Origin: Candidatus Kryptoniota bacterium
GTDB taxonomy: Bacteria; Bacteroidota; Ignavibacteria; Kryptoniales; JAKASW01
Direction of reading: 5' to 3'
Length of the DNA stretch: 64,000 bases
Assembly (NCBI GenBank): GCA_036567965.1
Contig: DATCTN010000031.1
Span: forward strand, 310,001-374,000
The notes beneath the pieces are model-generated. The model did no database searches, had not been told where the DNA came from, and saw only the letters and a list, made by a program, of their open reading frames with translations. Shown here in pieces: positions 62,027 through 64,000 of the stretch. Made by a program: the position numbers and the translations under genes. The first letter of the stretch is position 1. Each line of letters opens with the position of its first letter.

Positions 62027-62730
62027 AGCAACGACGGAAACGGGAAGACATTGATTGGGGCAGGGCCCTTCGCCCGCTTTTCCAGAAATACTCGGGAAGG
62101 AAACACCCGCTCGATTTCAAAAACAGATACCAGTTGGTTGTTCTCGTGATTCTTTCTTCCCGAAGTGCCGACGTTTTCATAAACAAAATAGCACCCGCAC
62201 TCTTTGCGGCCTTTCCATCGATGAAGGAGTTATCCAAAGCATCTCCGGAAGATCTCTTTCCGTATGTCCACGGTATCACCAACTTCAGGCATAAATCTGA
62301 GTGGCTCGTTTCGATCGCCAGAATCCTCGGAGATGATTCGAATGTACCGGAGACAATGGAAGAGCTCGTGAAACTTCCGGGGATTGGAAGAAAATCAGCA
62401 AACGTCATCATAAGCCAATCGGGTGGAAAGCCTGAAGGAGTGATTGTCGACCTGCACGTGGCGCGAGTTGCGCCGAGAATCGGGATTGCGCGTGGCAATG
62501 CGCCGGACAAGATCGAAGCCGAGCTTATGCGATTCATCCCCCAAAAATATTGGACGGAGGCGGGCATGGGAATGACTATTCTCGGACGTGAGGTCTGCAG
62601 ACCGAAGAATCCGCATTGTAGGGAGTGTGTGGTGAGTTCTGTGTGCGGGTACTACCGGAAGAACGGCGGAGAGGGAAGAAAGGTAAGAAGGTTAAGAGGT
62701 AAAGAGGTTAATAGGTTAAGGGGCAAATAG
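62023..62730 (+). CDS. nth: Endonuclease III-type DNA glycosylase/AP lyase
   Basis: Removes oxidised pyrimidines and cuts abasic sites. The HhH-GPD protein shows LPGIGRKSANVI with catalytic Lys124, VDLHVARVAPRIG with catalytic Asp143, and the [4Fe-4S] loop CRPKNPHCRECVVSSVC with the exact C-x6-C-x2-C-x5-C spacing. Conserved sequence (PLFQKYSGRKHPLDFKNRYQL) precedes the first standard start codon (TTG 62134). In the frame above it no ATG, GTG or TTG occurs after the last stop; CTG 62023 is the only good candidate, with GGAG eight bases upstream, giving 235 residues. The last about 18 residues come from a short tandem repeat. A frameshift near the start is the alternative. Confidence 0.88.
   Translation: MKQRRKREDIDWGRALRPLFQKYSGRKHPLDFKNRYQLVVLVILSSRSADVFINKIAPALFAAFPSMKELSKASPEDLFPYVHGITNFRHKSEWLVSIARILGDDSNVPETMEELVKLPGIGRKSANVIISQSGGKPEGVIVDLHVARVAPRIGIARGNAPDKIEAELMRFIPQKYWTEAGMGMTILGREVCRPKNPHCRECVVSSVCGYYRKNGGEGRKVRRLRGKEVNRLRGK
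62680..62719 (+). repeat. Short tandem repeat at the 3' end of nth
   Basis: About five degenerate copies of the octamer AGGTTAAG (for example 62704-62711 and 62712-62719) lie in the last codons of nth and encode its basic tail. Confidence 0.6.
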
Positions 62731-63075
62731 ATTCTGGCGACTGATCTCTCCGGGCGAGCCCCGAGCTTGTTTTACCGCAAAGGCCGCAAAGAACGCGGAG
62801 TCCCGAGTGACACTTAATCCATATCGGGACGGCGCTCCGCGCCGAAAGCGCAAAAATCGCTGAGGGAAATATATTTATTCTCTGCATTCTCGGCGGATCT
62901 GGCGCCGTGCCCCATCGTATGATGTACATCGGATGTTCATGTCGGGAGGTTGCGCCCTCTGCCGTTAAAAGAAGTCAAGGCTTGCCCCAAGATTTGCAAC
63001 CGAGCCATTACCACTGAAGCCTGCAGTTTGATTCTACAGGATAGTCCGTCTATATTTTCTCCAGGAGGAAACTGT
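62731..63075. other. Gene-free spacer with CCGCAAAG-type repeat words
   Basis: No gene. A short direct repeat, CCGCAAAG (62775-62782 and 62784-62791), is followed by a similar AACGCGG word. The rest shows no clear structure. Confidence 0.4.
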
Positions 63076-63315
63076 ATGAAACTCAAAATACTCGAGCGGG
63101 TGTTCTCGGTGGCACTGGTGGGCGTGTGGATACTTCTGCTGCTTCGTGCCCACGCATTGAGACCGATCGCGTTTTATCAAATGCAACCCATCCTGTATGT
63201 GGGCGACGTCGCTGTATTGTTAGTAGCCGTCTTGTCCCTTAGCACCAAGCGTCCCCTCTTTAGCGATAAGAAGACGGAAGAAGAGGTGCCCCCCGAAATA
63301 AAGATCGAGGAATGA
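63076..63315 (+). CDS. Small membrane protein, unknown
   Basis: A 79-residue protein with two hydrophobic segments (about 8-25 and 37-57) separated by a short loop with Arg and Tyr, and an acidic C-terminal tail (KTEEEVPPEIKIEE). Start ATG 63076 has a strong CAGGAGG site; a longer in-frame extension back to 62950 lacks family or signal features. I know no family. It may be a minor membrane subunit or toxin-like peptide; nothing else is supported. Confidence 0.7.
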   Translation: MKLKILERVFSVALVGVWILLLLRAHALRPIAFYQMQPILYVGDVAVLLVAVLSLSTKRPLFSDKKTEEEVPPEIKIEE

Positions 63316-63324
63316 GCTAATCTT

Positions 63325-63583
63325 CCGTACCCTCCGTGTCTTCAGCGTGCTAGAGGTAAGGCAAAAAGACAGCACACGGGAATCACGGACGGCCACGGAT
63401 TCTCACGGAAGAGAAATAATATTGTAGAATCCCTGCTCATCCGTCCCCTCCGTGTCTTCAGCGTGCTAGAGGTAAGGCAAAAAGGCAGCACACGGATATC
63501 ACGGACGGTCACGGATTCTCACGGAAGAGAAATAATATTATGAAATTGGTGCTCATTCGTCCCATCCGTTTCATCTGTGTTCC
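63325..63583. repeat. Tandem repeat, 116-bp period, with CACGGA short-period words
   Basis: Copy 1 (63325-63423) and copy 2 (63441-63539) are 99 bases each and nearly identical, with a 17-base linker; a partial third copy begins at 63557. Inside each copy CACGGA recurs every 9-11 bases. Confidence 0.8.
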
Positions 63584-63601
63584 TTCTTTAACTCGGATTT
63601 C

Positions 63602-63630
63602 TTGAGTTCATAAACCCCTTTTCATATATT
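63602..63630 (+). promoter_or_regulatory. Candidate sucC promoter
   Basis: TTGAGT (63602-63607), 17 bases, TATATT (63625-63630), 35 bases before the sucC ATG. Confidence 0.55.
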
Positions 63631-63665
63631 GACTTACCACAATTTTGTCCTTCTGAGGTGACTTA

Positions 63666-64000
63666 ATGAAGATACACGAGTACCAGGCAAAAGAGATTCT
63701 GAAAAAATTTAATGTCGCCATTCCCAAAGGAAAGGTCGCATTCAGTGTCGATGAAGCAGTCAGGGCCGCGGTCGAGATAGGCGGAAGCGTTTGGGTTGTC
63801 AAGGCACAGATCCATGCGGGCGGTAGAGGCAAAGGCGGCGGCGTAAAGATCGCGAAGAGTATAGAAGAGGTAAAACAGCTCGCGAAGCAAATGCTCGGGA
63901 TGACTCTGGTCACCCATCAGACGGGTCCTGAAGGAAAAGTCGTGAAGCGGCTTTTGATCGAGCAGGGAATTAATATCGCGCGCGAGCTTTACGCGGGAAT
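63666..64000 (+). CDS. sucC: Succinyl-CoA synthetase beta subunit, 5' part
   Basis: The nucleotide-grasp subunit of succinyl-CoA synthetase (TCA cycle), which makes ATP or GTP from succinyl-CoA. Only the first about 111 residues are in the window; the gene runs off the right edge. The opening [22 protein letters not shown] and [20 protein letters not shown] are the family's N-terminal ATP-grasp segment, and [11 protein letters not shown] continues it. The start has a GAGGTGA ribosome site at 5 bases. sucD is expected beyond the window. Confidence 0.95.
   Translation, partial: MKIHEYQAKEILKKFNVAIPKGKVAFSVDEAVRAAVEIGGSVWVVKAQIHAGGRGKGGGVKIAKSIEEVKQLAKQMLGMTLVTHQTGPEGKVVKRLLIEQGINIARELYAG

Noticed and set aside
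63325-63583. CRISPR array
   Set aside because: Only two full 99-base units with a 17-base linker; repeats are too long and spacers too short, and no cas gene is present.

Overview
The window looks like chromosomal DNA from a free-living, probably uncultured member of the Ignavibacteria / Bacteroidota-Chlorobi group. The evidence is a complete SprA translocon of the type IX secretion system (T9SS), PorD-like and PorV-like T9SS proteins, a secreted multiheme cytochrome ending in a YPNPFNP-type T9SS sorting domain, and a CarboxypepD_reg/OMP_b-brl outer-membrane receptor. Base composition is moderate (about half GC) and even. No insertion sequence, phage, CRISPR array, rRNA or tRNA was recognised. 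Several promoters have the form TTGnnn-17-TAAATT or TATATT, unlike the TTTG/TAnnTTTG promoters of classical Bacteroidetes.

Layout. 0.5-4 kb: RNase G, methylglyoxal synthase and a 6-phosphofructokinase with pyrophosphate-type signature residues. 4.07-4.5 kb: a gene-free stretch dense in perfect hairpins (candidate structured RNA). 4.6-6.7 kb: nine-heme cytochrome exported by T9SS. 6.8-10 kb: RNase HII/YraN (minus), then an NfeD-type protease and a stomatin-like protein. 10-14.7 kb: lipoprotein and a PorD / PorV-like / HhH-barrel operon. 14.9-19.8 kb: HAD hydrolase, amidase, B12-dependent ribonucleotide reductase with a structured leader, response regulator. 19.9-22 kb: Rrf2 regulator, a broken Fe-S membrane gene, hemerythrin and YwiC, reading as a small nitrosative/redox-stress locus. 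22-27 kb: GH35 beta-galactosidase, PfkB kinase, MtnA. 27-31 kb: two secreted multidomain proteins. 31-37 kb: RecO, HtrA/Deg protease, PL10 pectate lyase, an esterase, AHSA1 and SIMPL proteins. 37-44 kb: outer-membrane receptor, chorismate synthase, HGSNAT-like membrane protein, hydrolase, TadA. 44.7-51.8 kb: SprA. 52-56.8 kb: small enzymes, among them a TIR protein and a hydrolase gene with an in-frame stop. 56.9-60.7 kb: two APC permeases and BioY. 61-64 kb: membrane protein, AlkZ-like remnant joined to endonuclease III, repeat-rich spacers, start of sucC.

Together the genes suggest a polysaccharide-using heterotroph (beta-galactosidase, pectate lyase, esterase, TonB-type receptor) with PPi-linked glycolysis, oxygen-independent DNA precursor synthesis, surface electron-transfer potential and T9SS-dependent protein export. 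T9SS genes are scattered rather than clustered. The most unusual non-coding items are the hairpin array at 4.07-4.5 kb, the nrdJ leader with its own promoter, the promoter/operator overlapping the rrf2 start codon, and several families of short-period intergenic repeats near the right end.
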